Notes: generated from the letters alone by a model not told the origin. A stretch of 64,000 nt of DNA from Treponema_C sp050320395 (GCF_050320395.1 NZ_CP144459.1:496001-560000); one strand, 5' to 3'. Numbered from the stretch's first letter, positions 50,375 to 58,765 are shown. Translations and numbers: made by a program.

Positions 50375-51580
50375 ATGAGTTATGTTATCAGACCGCGCTA
50401 TCTTGAAACAATTCACAAATTTGTAGATACGCCCGTAATCAAGGTATTAACCGGCATGCGCAGGGTCGGCAAATCGACGATTTTAACCATTATAAAGGAT
50501 GAAGTTTTAAGTTCAATTCCCGATGAAAATAAAATTTATCTTAACTTCGAATCCCTTGATTTGTTTTATATAAACACTGCCTCTGCTTTGCTGGAATACC
50601 TCAAGCCCATACTGGCGCGCATCAAAGGGAAAATGTATTTTTTCTTTGATGAAATACAGCTCGTGGATAAATGGGAACAGGTTGTCAACGGCTTGCATTC
50701 GGATAAAGACTGCGATATTTACATAACGGGCTCAAACTCAACCCTGATTTCCGGCGACCTTGCCACCCTCTTGGCGGGAAGATATGTCGAATTTGAAATT
50801 CAGCCCCTTACCTTCAGTGAATTTGCGGATTTTTTTAAGCATACGAATTTGTCTATCGATGAGCTTTTTTCAAAGTTTATTATACAGGGCGGCCTGCCTT
50901 TTTTAAAATATTTTAATTTGGAAGAATCCCCCGCCTTTAAATACTTAACCGATGTATACAATACCGTATTGGTAAAAGACGTTATGCAATACAATAACCT
51001 GCGCGATGTCGATATATTTAACCGTATTTCGGATTATGTTATTGAGAATATCGGACATACCTTTTCGGCAAACAGTATAAAAAATTATTTTAAAAGCGAA
51101 AACAGAACTGTTTCCGTGGATACGATACTGAATTATTTGGAGTATTGCAGCCGCGCCTTTATTATTAAAAAAGTGCCCCGCTACGACACGGCAGGTAAAA
51201 GGCTGCTTAAAATAGATGAAAAATATTATCTTAGCGACCACGGTTTTCGCCAGGCACGCGGATTTTCGAATACAAAGGACATTGAGCGCGTTTTTGAAAA
51301 CATTGTCTATATTGAGCTTCTTTCACGGGGCTATGAAGTTACGGTCGGAAAAGTACGCGACAGAGAAATCGATTTTATCGCCCAAAAAGAAAACCGTCTG
51401 TGCTATTATCAGGTTGCATACACGCTTGGAGATGAAAAAACACGGGAGAGGGAATTCGGCGTATATAAGCTTATACACGATAATTTTCCGAAATATGTTC
51501 TTTCGGCAGACCGCATGGATTTCAGTCAAGACGGCATTATCCATAAACATATTACGGATTTTTTACTGGAAACCGTTTGA
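50375..51580 (+). CDS. AAA_14/DUF4143 family ATP-binding protein
   Basis: 401 residues with a very strong ribosome site (AAGGAGGT). Walker A GMRRVGKSTILTII, Walker B MYFFFDEIQLVDKWEQVV, the sensor IYITGSNSTLISGDLATLLAGRY and the C-terminal DUF4143 nuclease-like fold with EIDFIAQKENRLCYYQVAYTL (E.DF....) are all visible. Such ATPases are common, often horizontally acquired, and of uncertain function; some associate with toxin or defence loci. No partner gene is next to it. The upstream region is unusually AT- and palindrome-rich, consistent with transfer. Confidence 0.9.
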   Translation: MSYVIRPRYLETIHKFVDTPVIKVLTGMRRVGKSTILTIIKDEVLSSIPDENKIYLNFESLDLFYINTASALLEYLKPILARIKGKMYFFFDEIQLVDKWEQVVNGLHSDKDCDIYITGSNSTLISGDLATLLAGRYVEFEIQPLTFSEFADFFKHTNLSIDELFSKFIIQGGLPFLKYFNLEESPAFKYLTDVYNTVLVKDVMQYNNLRDVDIFNRISDYVIENIGHTFSANSIKNYFKSENRTVSVDTILNYLEYCSRAFIIKKVPRYDTAGKRLLKIDEKYYLSDHGFRQARGFSNTKDIERVFENIVYIELLSRGYEVTVGKVRDREIDFIAQKENRLCYYQVAYTLGDEKTREREFGVYKLIHDNFPKYVLSADRMDFSQDGIIHKHITDFLLETV

Positions 51581-51615
51581 AAACCGTCTGTGCTGCCCGA
51601 TTTTCATCTTGACTT

Positions 51616-51633
51616 TTGTACACCCGTGTGCAA
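51616..51633 (+). promoter_or_regulatory. Operator-like inverted repeat before a methyltransferase gene
   Basis: TTGTACAC-cc-GTGTGCAA, 8-base arms with one mismatched pair, just before the GTG start at 51655; TTGACT lies immediately upstream (51609-51614) but no good -10 follows at 17 bases. Confidence 0.35.
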
Positions 51634-51654
51634 CATATATAAAAAGGAGCTTTC

Positions 51655-52272
51655 GTGATTTGGGATAAGGTTGCTTTTGTATACGATTTATTTGCGTATC
51701 TGTACAACGGAAAAGTGCATAAAAAACTGTGCGGAAAAATTGCGTCTATGATTGATGCCGAAGACGAGGTGCTTGAATGCGCATGCGGAACGGGTATGCT
51801 CAGCCTTTGTATAGCGCCTAAGTGTAAAAGTCTTACGGCCGGCGACCTTTCGCAAAACATGCTTAAACGGGCGCAAAAAAAATGCAGGGCATACAAAAAT
51901 GCGGCATTTTCCGTGTCCGATATTATGAAGCTTGATTATCCGGATAATCGCTTCGATACGGTGATTGCCGCAAACGTCATTCACTTATTGGATGACCCCT
52001 ATGCGGCTTTAAAAGAGTTGGAGCGGGTATGTAAAAACGGCGGAAAAATCATTATACCTACTTATATGAGCGGCGAAACGGAAGACCGGACAAACCGCAT
52101 TGTGCAGGCGGCCGCAAAAACCGGCTCGGTTTTTAAACGTCAATTTTCGTATCACAGCTATCAAGCCTTTTTTGCCGAAGCGGGCTATACCGCGCAATAC
52201 GATTTAATTGAAGGCAGGCTGTCATGCGCGCTTGCCGTCATCGAAAACAGGAAAAATCACGGCATCGGCTAA
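51655..52272 (+). CDS. UbiE-type SAM-dependent methyltransferase
   Basis: 205 residues from a GTG with GGAG 6 bases upstream. Motif I is EVLECACGTGMLSLCI, followed by SLTAGDLSQNMLKRAQKK (motif II), FDTVIAANVIHLLDDP and KNGGKIIIPTYMSGE. The fold is a standard class I methyltransferase. The substrate is not predictable; relatives methylate quinones, lipids, arsenicals or small metabolites. The following AraC/GyrI-type gene is 183 bases away, an interval that holds no feature I can support. Probably cytoplasmic. Confidence 0.85.
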   Translation: MIWDKVAFVYDLFAYLYNGKVHKKLCGKIASMIDAEDEVLECACGTGMLSLCIAPKCKSLTAGDLSQNMLKRAQKKCRAYKNAAFSVSDIMKLDYPDNRFDTVIAANVIHLLDDPYAALKELERVCKNGGKIIIPTYMSGETEDRTNRIVQAAAKTGSVFKRQFSYHSYQAFFAEAGYTAQYDLIEGRLSCALAVIENRKNHGIG

Positions 52273-52455
52273 AGCAATGCACGATAATGGACGGAGAGCT
52301 GCCGGAAGCGAAAAAACGGCTTAAAAAATAAGATGAGTTCCGTTAATTGAATCGGATAAGAAAAACCGAACATCACCGCTACCCTTAAAAATCCGTACAA
52401 AAAATATCGGGTATGGAACGGCTTTTTGCGTTATTCTGTAAGCGGCAGGAACAAA

Positions 52456-53310
52456 ATGAATATGATGAATTCTTTTAATAAAACAATGGACTACATTGAA
52501 GGCGAACTTGACGGAACAATCGACGAAAAAGAAATCGAACGGCTTTCACGTTATTCGTTTGCCCTTTTTTCGCGTCTCTTTTCGATATTAACCGGCTACA
52601 CTTTGAGCGAATATATACGTCTTCGAAAACTGAGCCGGGCGGCCGCCGACTTGAGAAATACGGATAAAAAGGTTATCGATGTTGCGCTTTTGTACGGGTA
52701 CGAGTCTCCCGACTCCTTTGCCGCCGCGTTTAAAAAATTTCACAATGCATCTCCGAGCGAAGTAAAGTGCGGAAAAGAATTTCAATCGTTTTCACCGTTG
52801 CGCCTGTCTTTAACCCTTACAGGAGGTCAAACGATGAAGGTTAAAATCGAAAAAAAGAAAGTTTTTACGGTTGCAGGCTTGAGCGGAACGGCAAGCGCGC
52901 CCGAGGATTTTCCGGCATTATGGAACAGGCTTTTTTCCAAAGCGCCGCATGAGGTATTGGCAAAGCTGGGAAACGGTCAAAGTTTCGGCATATGTACGGA
53001 AGTAAGCGACTGTAAAAGTTTTACCTATACGGCGGCCTACGATGTACTGCCCGACGCGGAACACAGGGAACGGGCGGAAGAGCTCGGCCTTTCAATTTTG
53101 GAAGTACCGGAAGCCGAATATGCGGTTGTTACGCTGAACGGGCCGGTTCCCGATTGTATACACGCAGGCTGGATGTATATTATGGAAACTTTTTTCCCCG
53201 AACACGGATACCGTCATGCCGGCAGCCCCGACTTTGAAGTCTATGCCCAAGGCGATATGTATTCGCCGTCCTACAGCATGGAACTGTGGGTACCGATTGT
53301 AAAAGAGTAG
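52456..53310 (+). CDS. AraC family regulator with GyrI-like effector domain
   Basis: 284 residues from the ATG at 52456, with AGGAA just upstream. The N-terminal 100 residues form the AraC double HTH (IERLSRYSFALFSRLFSIL, LSEYIRLRKLSRAAADL, VIDVALLYGYESPDSFAAAF). The C-terminal half is a GyrI-like ligand-binding domain (VFTVAGLSGTAS, LSILEVPEAEYAVVTLNGPV, FEVYAQGDMYSPSYSMELWV). Same layout as Rob and related multidrug or metabolite regulators. A perfect internal ribosome site (AGGAGG, 7-base spacing) precedes an in-frame ATG at 52834, so the effector domain is probably also made alone. Confidence 0.88.
   Translation: MNMMNSFNKTMDYIEGELDGTIDEKEIERLSRYSFALFSRLFSILTGYTLSEYIRLRKLSRAAADLRNTDKKVIDVALLYGYESPDSFAAAFKKFHNASPSEVKCGKEFQSFSPLRLSLTLTGGQTMKVKIEKKKVFTVAGLSGTASAPEDFPALWNRLFSKAPHEVLAKLGNGQSFGICTEVSDCKSFTYTAAYDVLPDAEHRERAEELGLSILEVPEAEYAVVTLNGPVPDCIHAGWMYIMETFFPEHGYRHAGSPDFEVYAQGDMYSPSYSMELWVPIVKE
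52834..53310 (+). CDS. Internal in-frame product: GyrI-like domain alone
   Basis: ATG at 52834, preceded by AGGAGG (52821-52826) at ideal spacing, opens the same frame as the AraC-type gene at the linker between its two domains. The 158-residue product would be a free GyrI-like small-molecule-binding protein. This is inferred from the ribosome site only. It could compete for ligand with the full regulator or act separately. Confidence 0.45.
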   Translation: MKVKIEKKKVFTVAGLSGTASAPEDFPALWNRLFSKAPHEVLAKLGNGQSFGICTEVSDCKSFTYTAAYDVLPDAEHRERAEELGLSILEVPEAEYAVVTLNGPVPDCIHAGWMYIMETFFPEHGYRHAGSPDFEVYAQGDMYSPSYSMELWVPIVKE

Positions 53311-53367
53311 ATAGCGGACAAAGGCGGTTTAACAAGAATTGCGTTTAACCGTATTTATAAAAAAATA

Positions 53368-53413
53368 ACGGGGTTGTCTGAAAACTTCCGTTTTTTAGGC
53401 AACCCCGTTTTAT
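53368..53413 (+). terminator. Terminator after the AraC-type gene
   Basis: ACGGGGTTG (53368-53376) pairs with CAACCCCGT (53400-53408), inner arms GAAAAC/GTTTTT close a TTCC loop, and TTTTATT follows. It shares its inner GAAAACTTC...GTTTT design with the terminator at 50070-50117. Confidence 0.75.
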
Positions 53414-53425
53414 TCGTGCGGAGGG

Positions 53426-53526
53426 TTTAATACCCCGACGCTTTGCGTCGTAACAAAGGGTATTAAAGCCGACTGCAACCACCTTATGAGAACAACATAC
53501 CCCGATGCTCTGCGTCGGGGTATGTT
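53426..53526. repeat. Two related palindromic hairpins (TACCCCGACGC type)
   Basis: Copy 1 (53426-53467): TTTAATACCC / GGGTATTAAA arms enclosing CGACGC-TTT-GCGTCG and a 7-base TAACAAA. Copy 2 (53494-53526): AACATACCCCGATGC-TCT-GCGTCGGGGTATGTT, one mispair. They lie between convergent genes and share the core TACCCCGAYGC...GCGTCG. They could be bidirectional terminators or copies of a dispersed palindrome. Confidence 0.65.
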
Positions 53527-53557
53527 GATTTACGTTTTTGAAACGCAGTGTTCAGCT

Positions 53558-55537
53558 TTATTTTGCATCGGCAACAATGGTGTCGCCTGCAAGTTTACCG
53601 AATACGACCGTGTCTACAACGGCATTGCCGCCGAGGCGGTTTGCACCGTGTATGTCGCCGGTAACTTCACCTGCGGCATACAAACCGGGAATAGCTTTGC
53701 CGTTTGTATCGAGTACGCGTGTTTTATCGTCGATAGCGATACCGCCCATCGTGTGGTGAACACATGCTTTGCGGGGCGTTGCGATCCACGGACCGTGCTC
53801 AAGTTTTACCGAATAAATCGTTCTGCCGAAATCGTCGCGACCGGAAGCTACACTTGCATTGAACGAATCGACGGTTGCTTTAAGCGTTGCCGCATCCATT
53901 TTGAGTTTTGCCGCCATATCGTCAAGAGTATCGGCTTTGTACATAAAGCCGTTTTTTTCGCAGTATTCGAATGTAAAGCCGTCCGCGCTTCTCCAGTTCG
54001 GATCGTTGATGTCTTTATATTTGTCACCGTCGGCGCATTCGAGTACATAATAGAACTGTTCCGGCTGTTTAAAGACTGCAAGACAGATGTCGTCGCGGCG
54101 GCCGCCTTCGTTTGTAAAACGCTTACCTTCTTTATTGACGAAGATGATTTGGTCGGTACCGTTTGCCGCACGCAGGGTATATTTCGATATTTGACCGTCT
54201 TTAAGGTTACCCAAATATAAAAGCTGAATTTGCTCCATATCGGCAAGGGCTGCACCCGCACCGGATGCCATGGTTATACCGTCGCCCTGAGAAGCAGAAA
54301 AGCGGTTTGTCGTTCCCACCGTGCTCAAGTCGCTCCATTTGCCCGATGTGTTGTACTGTTGTACCATCTTGCTGTTTGCGCCGAAACCGCCGGTTGCAAT
54401 GATAACGCCGTCTTTTGCGGAAATTGTAAATTCTTTTCCGTTTCTATCGGCACACACAACGCCGGTTACTCTGTCGTTTTCTTTGACAAGCGATTTTCCG
54501 GTTGTTTCGACCATAATGGAAACATTGTCCATATTGGCGATATTTTCCACATAGGTTGAAAGAAAGCCCGTACCCAGTTTCATAACGCTGGTATGCGTGC
54601 GCTGCCAAAGCGAACCCGCACCCTGTGCGATTTTATCGGAGAATTTCATGCCGAGGCTTTCAATCCATTCCAAGCCGTCGTATGCATTGTATGTCAGCGT
54701 TTTAACGAGTGCAAGATTTGCCGTCTTATCGCCGCCGTTCCACGTTTGAAGCGCGTACCATTCTTTCGAGTCGAATAAATGCGTGCGGCCGCTTGCTTTA
54801 TATGCATTCCACTGACTGCGCACAAGCGCCTGAAGGGCCGCGTGTTCGTCGCTTACCGGTTTTTCGGCAAGGGCGGCTTCAAGCGTCCGTTTTACGGAAT
54901 CTTTCATGGTAACTTTTTTTTGCAGTTTTTCATCCGCGGCATTGTAGATGGCGCCGCACACGAGGGTGTCGCCGCCGACCGTACCGGTTTTTTCCACAAC
55001 GATAACCGATTTGCCTTTTTGTCCGGCTGCAATTGCGGCTGCAAGACCGGCTCCGCCTCCGCCGACGACTACAACATCCGCACTTGTGTTTGACGGAGCT
55101 GCGGCGGGCTTTTGCGGTTTATTCCAATTTTCAATATTCGCATGTGCCTGCTTCAAACATTCGGATACCGCCATCGTGATTGCGCGGGAAGTAATCGTCG
55201 CGCCGGTTACGATATCGACATTGACGCTCTGGTTTTCGACAATCCGTTGCGGAATTACATCTACCGGTGTCAATCCGCCGACGGTGAGGACTTTTCCGTC
55301 CATGTTTTTTAAGGGGCTTCCGATACCGGGTGTTTCCGCCTCTTTGGTAACTTCAACACGTGCAATCTTTTTATCCTCGATTGTAACGCTTACTTCAATG
55401 TCGCCGTTCATACCGCCGATTGCGGCCGTATACGTTCCGTTTTTAGCGGATTTTCCGCCGCACGAAACGACACCGAACAAAAATACAACGGTAAAAAGTG
55501 CACATACCGTTTTTTGAAAAAAACGATTTTTTTTCAT
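53558..55537 (-). CDS. Flavocytochrome c-type reductase lipoprotein, N-terminal FMN-binding domain
   Basis: 659 residues. Lipobox VVSC with Cys26; the ribosome site GGGAG precedes the ATG. The FMN-binding domain comes first (EAETPGIGSPLKN; VTGATITS, with Thr114 for covalent FMN), then a linker with PAAAPSN, then a FAD_binding_2 reductase domain (ADVVVVGGGGAGLAAAIAA, NKEGKRFTNEGGRRD, HHTMGGIAIDDKTRV, GDIHGANRLGGNAVVD). The C-terminal His and Arg of the fumarate-reductase site are present, but the Q.HP His segment is replaced by QIQLLYLG, so urocanate- or acrylate-type substrates are as likely as fumarate. It should be an extracytoplasmic terminal reductase matured by ApbE. Confidence 0.9.
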   Translation of the reverse strand: MKKNRFFQKTVCALFTVVFLFGVVSCGGKSAKNGTYTAAIGGMNGDIEVSVTIEDKKIARVEVTKEAETPGIGSPLKNMDGKVLTVGGLTPVDVIPQRIVENQSVNVDIVTGATITSRAITMAVSECLKQAHANIENWNKPQKPAAAPSNTSADVVVVGGGGAGLAAAIAAGQKGKSVIVVEKTGTVGGDTLVCGAIYNAADEKLQKKVTMKDSVKRTLEAALAEKPVSDEHAALQALVRSQWNAYKASGRTHLFDSKEWYALQTWNGGDKTANLALVKTLTYNAYDGLEWIESLGMKFSDKIAQGAGSLWQRTHTSVMKLGTGFLSTYVENIANMDNVSIMVETTGKSLVKENDRVTGVVCADRNGKEFTISAKDGVIIATGGFGANSKMVQQYNTSGKWSDLSTVGTTNRFSASQGDGITMASGAGAALADMEQIQLLYLGNLKDGQISKYTLRAANGTDQIIFVNKEGKRFTNEGGRRDDICLAVFKQPEQFYYVLECADGDKYKDINDPNWRSADGFTFEYCEKNGFMYKADTLDDMAAKLKMDAATLKATVDSFNASVASGRDDFGRTIYSVKLEHGPWIATPRKACVHHTMGGIAIDDKTRVLDTNGKAIPGLYAAGEVTGDIHGANRLGGNAVVDTVVFGKLAGDTIVADAK

Positions 55538-55577
55538 AAGATCTCCCTTTTCGATATAAAATTATTCTTATAGTAAA

Positions 55578-55606
55578 AGTATACCACAAGGTTCCCTTTC
55601 ATGCAA
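55578..55606 (-). promoter_or_regulatory. Promoter of the 659-aa flavoreductase gene
   Basis: Minus strand TTGCAT (55601-55606), 17-base spacer, TATACT (55578-55583) with TGG before it. The ATG is about 40 bases downstream. Confidence 0.65.
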
Positions 55607-55630
55607 CTTTATTTTCCTTAAAAGTTAGTT

Positions 55631-55679
55631 AAATATAAAATTATGCCTAAATAACCGCGGCCGCAGGTTTAGGCATAAT
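55631..55679 (-). terminator. Terminator of the purA-acyl-CoA ligase unit
   Basis: Minus strand: ATTATGCCTAAA (55668-55679) and TTTAGGCATAAT (55640-55651), a perfect 12-bp stem, followed by TTTTATATTT. It starts inside the stop codon of the ligase gene. Confidence 0.75.
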
Positions 55680-57406
55680 TATTTTTTTCCGCCGCTTCTC
55701 AGATTATACAGGTAACGCTTGATTTTTTGGCTTGCCGTTTTTTCAAAAGATTCGACCGTTTTTACCGAGCCTACTTTGGAAAAGCGGTTTACCTTATTGT
55801 TTACAAAAAACTTTATTTCCGAAAGTATTTCTTCCTGCTTGTACAAAATATTTTCTTTAATGTCTTCAACCGCCTGTCCGACTGAACCCAAAAGACCGCG
55901 GCTTTTTAATTTTTCTTCATCAAGCTGCACCAGGGCAACCAAGCCGTCGTCATCTTCGACTACAAGGGATTCTACAACGTCCGGATGCTGATTTAACACA
56001 AACTCGATATCTTCGGGGTAAATGTTTTCGCCGCCGGAGCCTAAAATCATATTTTTTAAACGGCCCTTTAAGGCAAGCCACATGCCGTTGTGCAGTTCTC
56101 CCAAATCGCCGGTTTTAAACCAGCCGGGACCGCATTCGTCTTCTTCGGCGGTAAATACGGCGGCGGTTAATTCGGGCTCTTTATAGTAGCCCTTCATAAC
56201 GTTGTCGCCGCGCGCAATAACTTCGCCGATTCCCGTTTCAGGGTCGGGATTTAAAATACGCAGTTCTATACCCTGCATAATAGGGCCTATGGTGCCGGGT
56301 ACCGTATTGGAAGGGCTGGAACCTGCAAGCAAAGGAGAAGTTTCGGTAAGGCCGTAACCGACCGCATACGGAAAGCGCGCGTCTTTCATAAAGATTTCGG
56401 CGGCGGGATCTATCTTCGCCCCTCCGATACCGAAAAACTTGATTCTTCCGCCGAACAGCTTTTTAAGCGAAATGCCCGCAATGCGGTGAAAAAGTTTTTG
56501 ATAAAAACGTTTGCGGTACAGTTTTTTCAGCGTGTCCGATTTTGTAAAGGTCGGAATGATTTTATTTTTATAAATCTTTTCCATTATCATCGGAACGCTC
56601 AACACGATTGTGGGGCGTATCTTTTTAAAAGCGGGCAGGAGGGTAGATACGGCAGGAGCGCGTTCCAAATAGTACACGCACGAACCGTTTAAAAACTGCA
56701 TAACAAAACCGATGGTAAATTCATACACATGCGACAGCGGTAAAAACGACAAACATTTGTCGAATTTATTTACTCGGTGTACGGTTTGGCACTGAATAGC
56801 CGTAAACACAAGATTTTTGTGCGATAATTCGACGCCCTTTGAGCGGCCGGTTGTTCCCGATGTGTAAATAATCGAGGCCGTGTCTTCTTCTTTTACGGTA
56901 ACTTCCGGCGGGGATGCAAGACCGTTTGTGTACATGTCTATAGAGGAAGCATCGGCCGGAATATCTTTGCCGTTTTCCCGCAGTACGCGGTAGTCTTCCA
57001 TGCGTATAATCGATTTTAAAACCGAAGCAGGGATTTTATCCAAGCGGCTTTTAAGCTTTTCGGAAACGATAATCACGGAAGCGCCTGCATGAGCAATGAT
57101 GTTTTCAACTTCGGCTGCGGTAAAATCGGGCAAAAGGGGAACCGCAACGGCTCCCGAATTTACAATACCGAAATAAGCGGCACCCCAATTAGGGTCGCTC
57201 GTGCCGTATACGGCAACCCTGTCTCCGGAAGCGACTCCGAGGTGAAACAAAATGCGCGCCGCCTGAGCACTGCGTTCGGCAACTTGCGCATAGCTAAGCG
57301 GCGTTGAGTTTACAAACGAGAGGGCGGGGCGGTCTTTAAAGCATTCAATCGAGTGTTTAAAAAGCGCGGGAAAGGTATAAGAACCTAAATCATAAACCGT
57401 TACCAT
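55679..57406 (-). CDS. AMP-dependent acyl-CoA synthetase (long-chain type)
   Basis: 575 residues from the ATG at 57406, with GGAG 6 bases upstream; the gene overlaps the purA end by 17 bases. Adenylate-forming motifs are SIIYTSGTTGRSKGVELSHKN (phosphate loop, A3), AVGYGLTETSPLLAG (A5), GWFKTGDLGELHNGMWLALKG (A7) and LKNMILGSGGENIYPEDIE (A8). The overall layout and length fit long-chain fatty-acid CoA ligases; these activate host- or environment-derived fatty acids, an important lipid source for spirochaetes. Cytoplasmic or membrane-associated. Co-transcribed with purA. Confidence 0.92.
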   Translation of the reverse strand: MVTVYDLGSYTFPALFKHSIECFKDRPALSFVNSTPLSYAQVAERSAQAARILFHLGVASGDRVAVYGTSDPNWGAAYFGIVNSGAVAVPLLPDFTAAEVENIIAHAGASVIIVSEKLKSRLDKIPASVLKSIIRMEDYRVLRENGKDIPADASSIDMYTNGLASPPEVTVKEEDTASIIYTSGTTGRSKGVELSHKNLVFTAIQCQTVHRVNKFDKCLSFLPLSHVYEFTIGFVMQFLNGSCVYYLERAPAVSTLLPAFKKIRPTIVLSVPMIMEKIYKNKIIPTFTKSDTLKKLYRKRFYQKLFHRIAGISLKKLFGGRIKFFGIGGAKIDPAAEIFMKDARFPYAVGYGLTETSPLLAGSSPSNTVPGTIGPIMQGIELRILNPDPETGIGEVIARGDNVMKGYYKEPELTAAVFTAEEDECGPGWFKTGDLGELHNGMWLALKGRLKNMILGSGGENIYPEDIEFVLNQHPDVVESLVVEDDDGLVALVQLDEEKLKSRGLLGSVGQAVEDIKENILYKQEEILSEIKFFVNNKVNRFSKVGSVKTVESFEKTASQKIKRYLYNLRSGGKK

Positions 57407-58640
57407 GTTCAGCTCCGCGGGTAAAGGGGTCAAGTCGCATAAAGGTGTCGGAGCGTTCGTAGCCGACGGATATAATGTTTACGGGGGTGCCGCAATAGTC
57501 TTCAATAAATTCGACATAAGAGCGCGCCTGCTCGGGAAGGTCGGTGTAAGAACGGCAGTTTTTCAAAGAGGTTTTCCATCCTTTAAATTGTTCGAGAACG
57601 GGTTTTGCCTTATTTAAAGCGCCGATGTCGGCGGGAAAGTCGGTTACGATTTTTCCGTCTATATCGTAGGCAACGCATGCTTCAATACCGTCAAGCTCAT
57701 CATAGATGTCGAGATGGGTAAGTACCAGGTCGGAAATCGAGTTTGTGCGGCACGCGTAGCGCAGGGCAACCAAATCCAAATAACCGCATCTGCGCGGTCT
57801 TCCGGTGGTAACGCCGTATTCGCGTCCGGTTTCTCTCACGTAATGATACAGTTCGCTTTGGGTTTCCGTATTGAATTCGGTAGGCATGGGCCCGTTTCCG
57901 ACGCGGGTCGAATAGGCTTTAAAAACACCCAATACGCGGTCTATATCGCGAGGCCCCATTCCCGCACCGACGGCGGCTCCCGAAGCGCAGGACATTCCCG
58001 AGGACACATAGGGATAGGTTCCCGCATCCAAGTCGAGGAGGGCTCCCTGGGCGCCTTCAAGCAGTATCTTCTTCCCTTTGAGCCGATACATTTCCGCGGT
58101 TATATCGACCTTCATCTTTTCCAAACGTTCGATATAGGGTTCGATAAAGGCGCGGTCGGCTTCATCGAGTTCGGCATATTTTTCTTTCCAAAACAGGTCG
58201 GCTATGCGGATGCCGTCGCGCTCGGATTTCATGGAATAAGCGGTACCGATACCCCGTCCGGTTGTTCCGATGGGGTGCTTACGCTCGCTGTCGCGTTTTT
58301 TATCGATTTCGCGGTAACGGGGAAACACCAGATGGGCGCGGTCTGAAATAAACACCCGGCCTTCCCAGTCTATGCCGTTTTCTTTAAGCATAGCCAATTC
58401 GGTAAACAGGGCTGCAGGATCTATAACCATGCCCATTCCCAAATAAACCGTTTTATCAGGATATAAGATACCCGAGGGAACCAAATGCAGGGCGTACTGT
58501 TTACCGCCGGTAACGATAGTATGACCGGCGTTTGCGCCGCCTGAATAACGGACAATCACGTCTGCCGAAGAAGCAAGGTAATCTACGATTTTTCCCTTAC
58601 CTTCATCGCCCCACTGGGCACCGATAACTACTGTATTCAT
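57390..58640 (-). CDS. purA: Adenylosuccinate synthetase
   Basis: 416 residues, normal length. PurA makes adenylosuccinate from IMP, Asp and GTP. Motifs are the N-terminal P-loop GAQWGDEGKGKIVDYL, RYSGGANAGHTIV (catalytic His), GTTGRGIGTAYSMK, KILLEGAQGALLDLDAGTYP and the Asp-binding VTTGRPRRCGYLDL. All catalytic residues appear intact. The ATG has no Shine-Dalgarno; a TGC-TATACT extended -10 ends 6 bases upstream, so the mRNA is probably leaderless. First gene of a two-gene unit with the acyl-CoA ligase. Confidence 0.96.
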   Translation of the reverse strand: MNTVVIGAQWGDEGKGKIVDYLASSADVIVRYSGGANAGHTIVTGGKQYALHLVPSGILYPDKTVYLGMGMVIDPAALFTELAMLKENGIDWEGRVFISDRAHLVFPRYREIDKKRDSERKHPIGTTGRGIGTAYSMKSERDGIRIADLFWKEKYAELDEADRAFIEPYIERLEKMKVDITAEMYRLKGKKILLEGAQGALLDLDAGTYPYVSSGMSCASGAAVGAGMGPRDIDRVLGVFKAYSTRVGNGPMPTEFNTETQSELYHYVRETGREYGVTTGRPRRCGYLDLVALRYACRTNSISDLVLTHLDIYDELDGIEACVAYDIDGKIVTDFPADIGALNKAKPVLEQFKGWKTSLKNCRSYTDLPEQARSYVEFIEDYCGTPVNIISVGYERSDTFMRLDPFTRGAEHGNGL

Positions 58641-58646
58641 AAAAAC

Positions 58647-58655
58647 AGTATAGCA
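58647..58655 (-). promoter_or_regulatory. Extended -10 of leaderless purA
   Basis: Minus strand TG-C-TATACT (hexamer 58647-58652), GTTTTT, then ATG at 58640. Best example of the leaderless layout in this window. Confidence 0.6.
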
Positions 58656-58678
58656 CAGGATAAGCTTCCTGCATAGAC

Positions 58679-58707
58679 TTGCAAAACAAAATTGCGCAGG
58701 GTATACT
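58679..58707 (+). promoter_or_regulatory. Promoter of the rsmE-rsmG operon
   Basis: TTGCAA (58679-58684), 17-base spacer, TATACT (58702-58707). It precedes a hairpin leader and the rsmE ATG at 58767. Confidence 0.65.
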
Positions 58708-58717
58708 GCTAAGGTAG

Positions 58718-58765
58718 CGATTTACCCTAGGTGTTACCGTAGGCAAATCGGTATCTTTAAACACC
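58718..58765 (+). promoter_or_regulatory. Leader hairpin with alternative pairing before rsmE
   Basis: CGATTT / AAATCG (58718-58723 with 58745-58750) closes a stem that continues with CC/GG, TA/TA and GGT/ACC around a GTT loop. GGTGTT (58730-58735) in its tip can instead pair with AACACC (58760-58765) directly before the ATG. No Shine-Dalgarno is visible, so switching between the two folds could control initiation. Confidence 0.4.

Noticed and set aside
53486..54220. Long open frame opposite the flavoreductase gene (244 codons, plus strand)
   Set aside because: It is antisense to a well-supported gene with conserved FAD motifs. It has no ribosome site, its composition is Cys/Val-rich as expected from reversed codons, and it matches no family.
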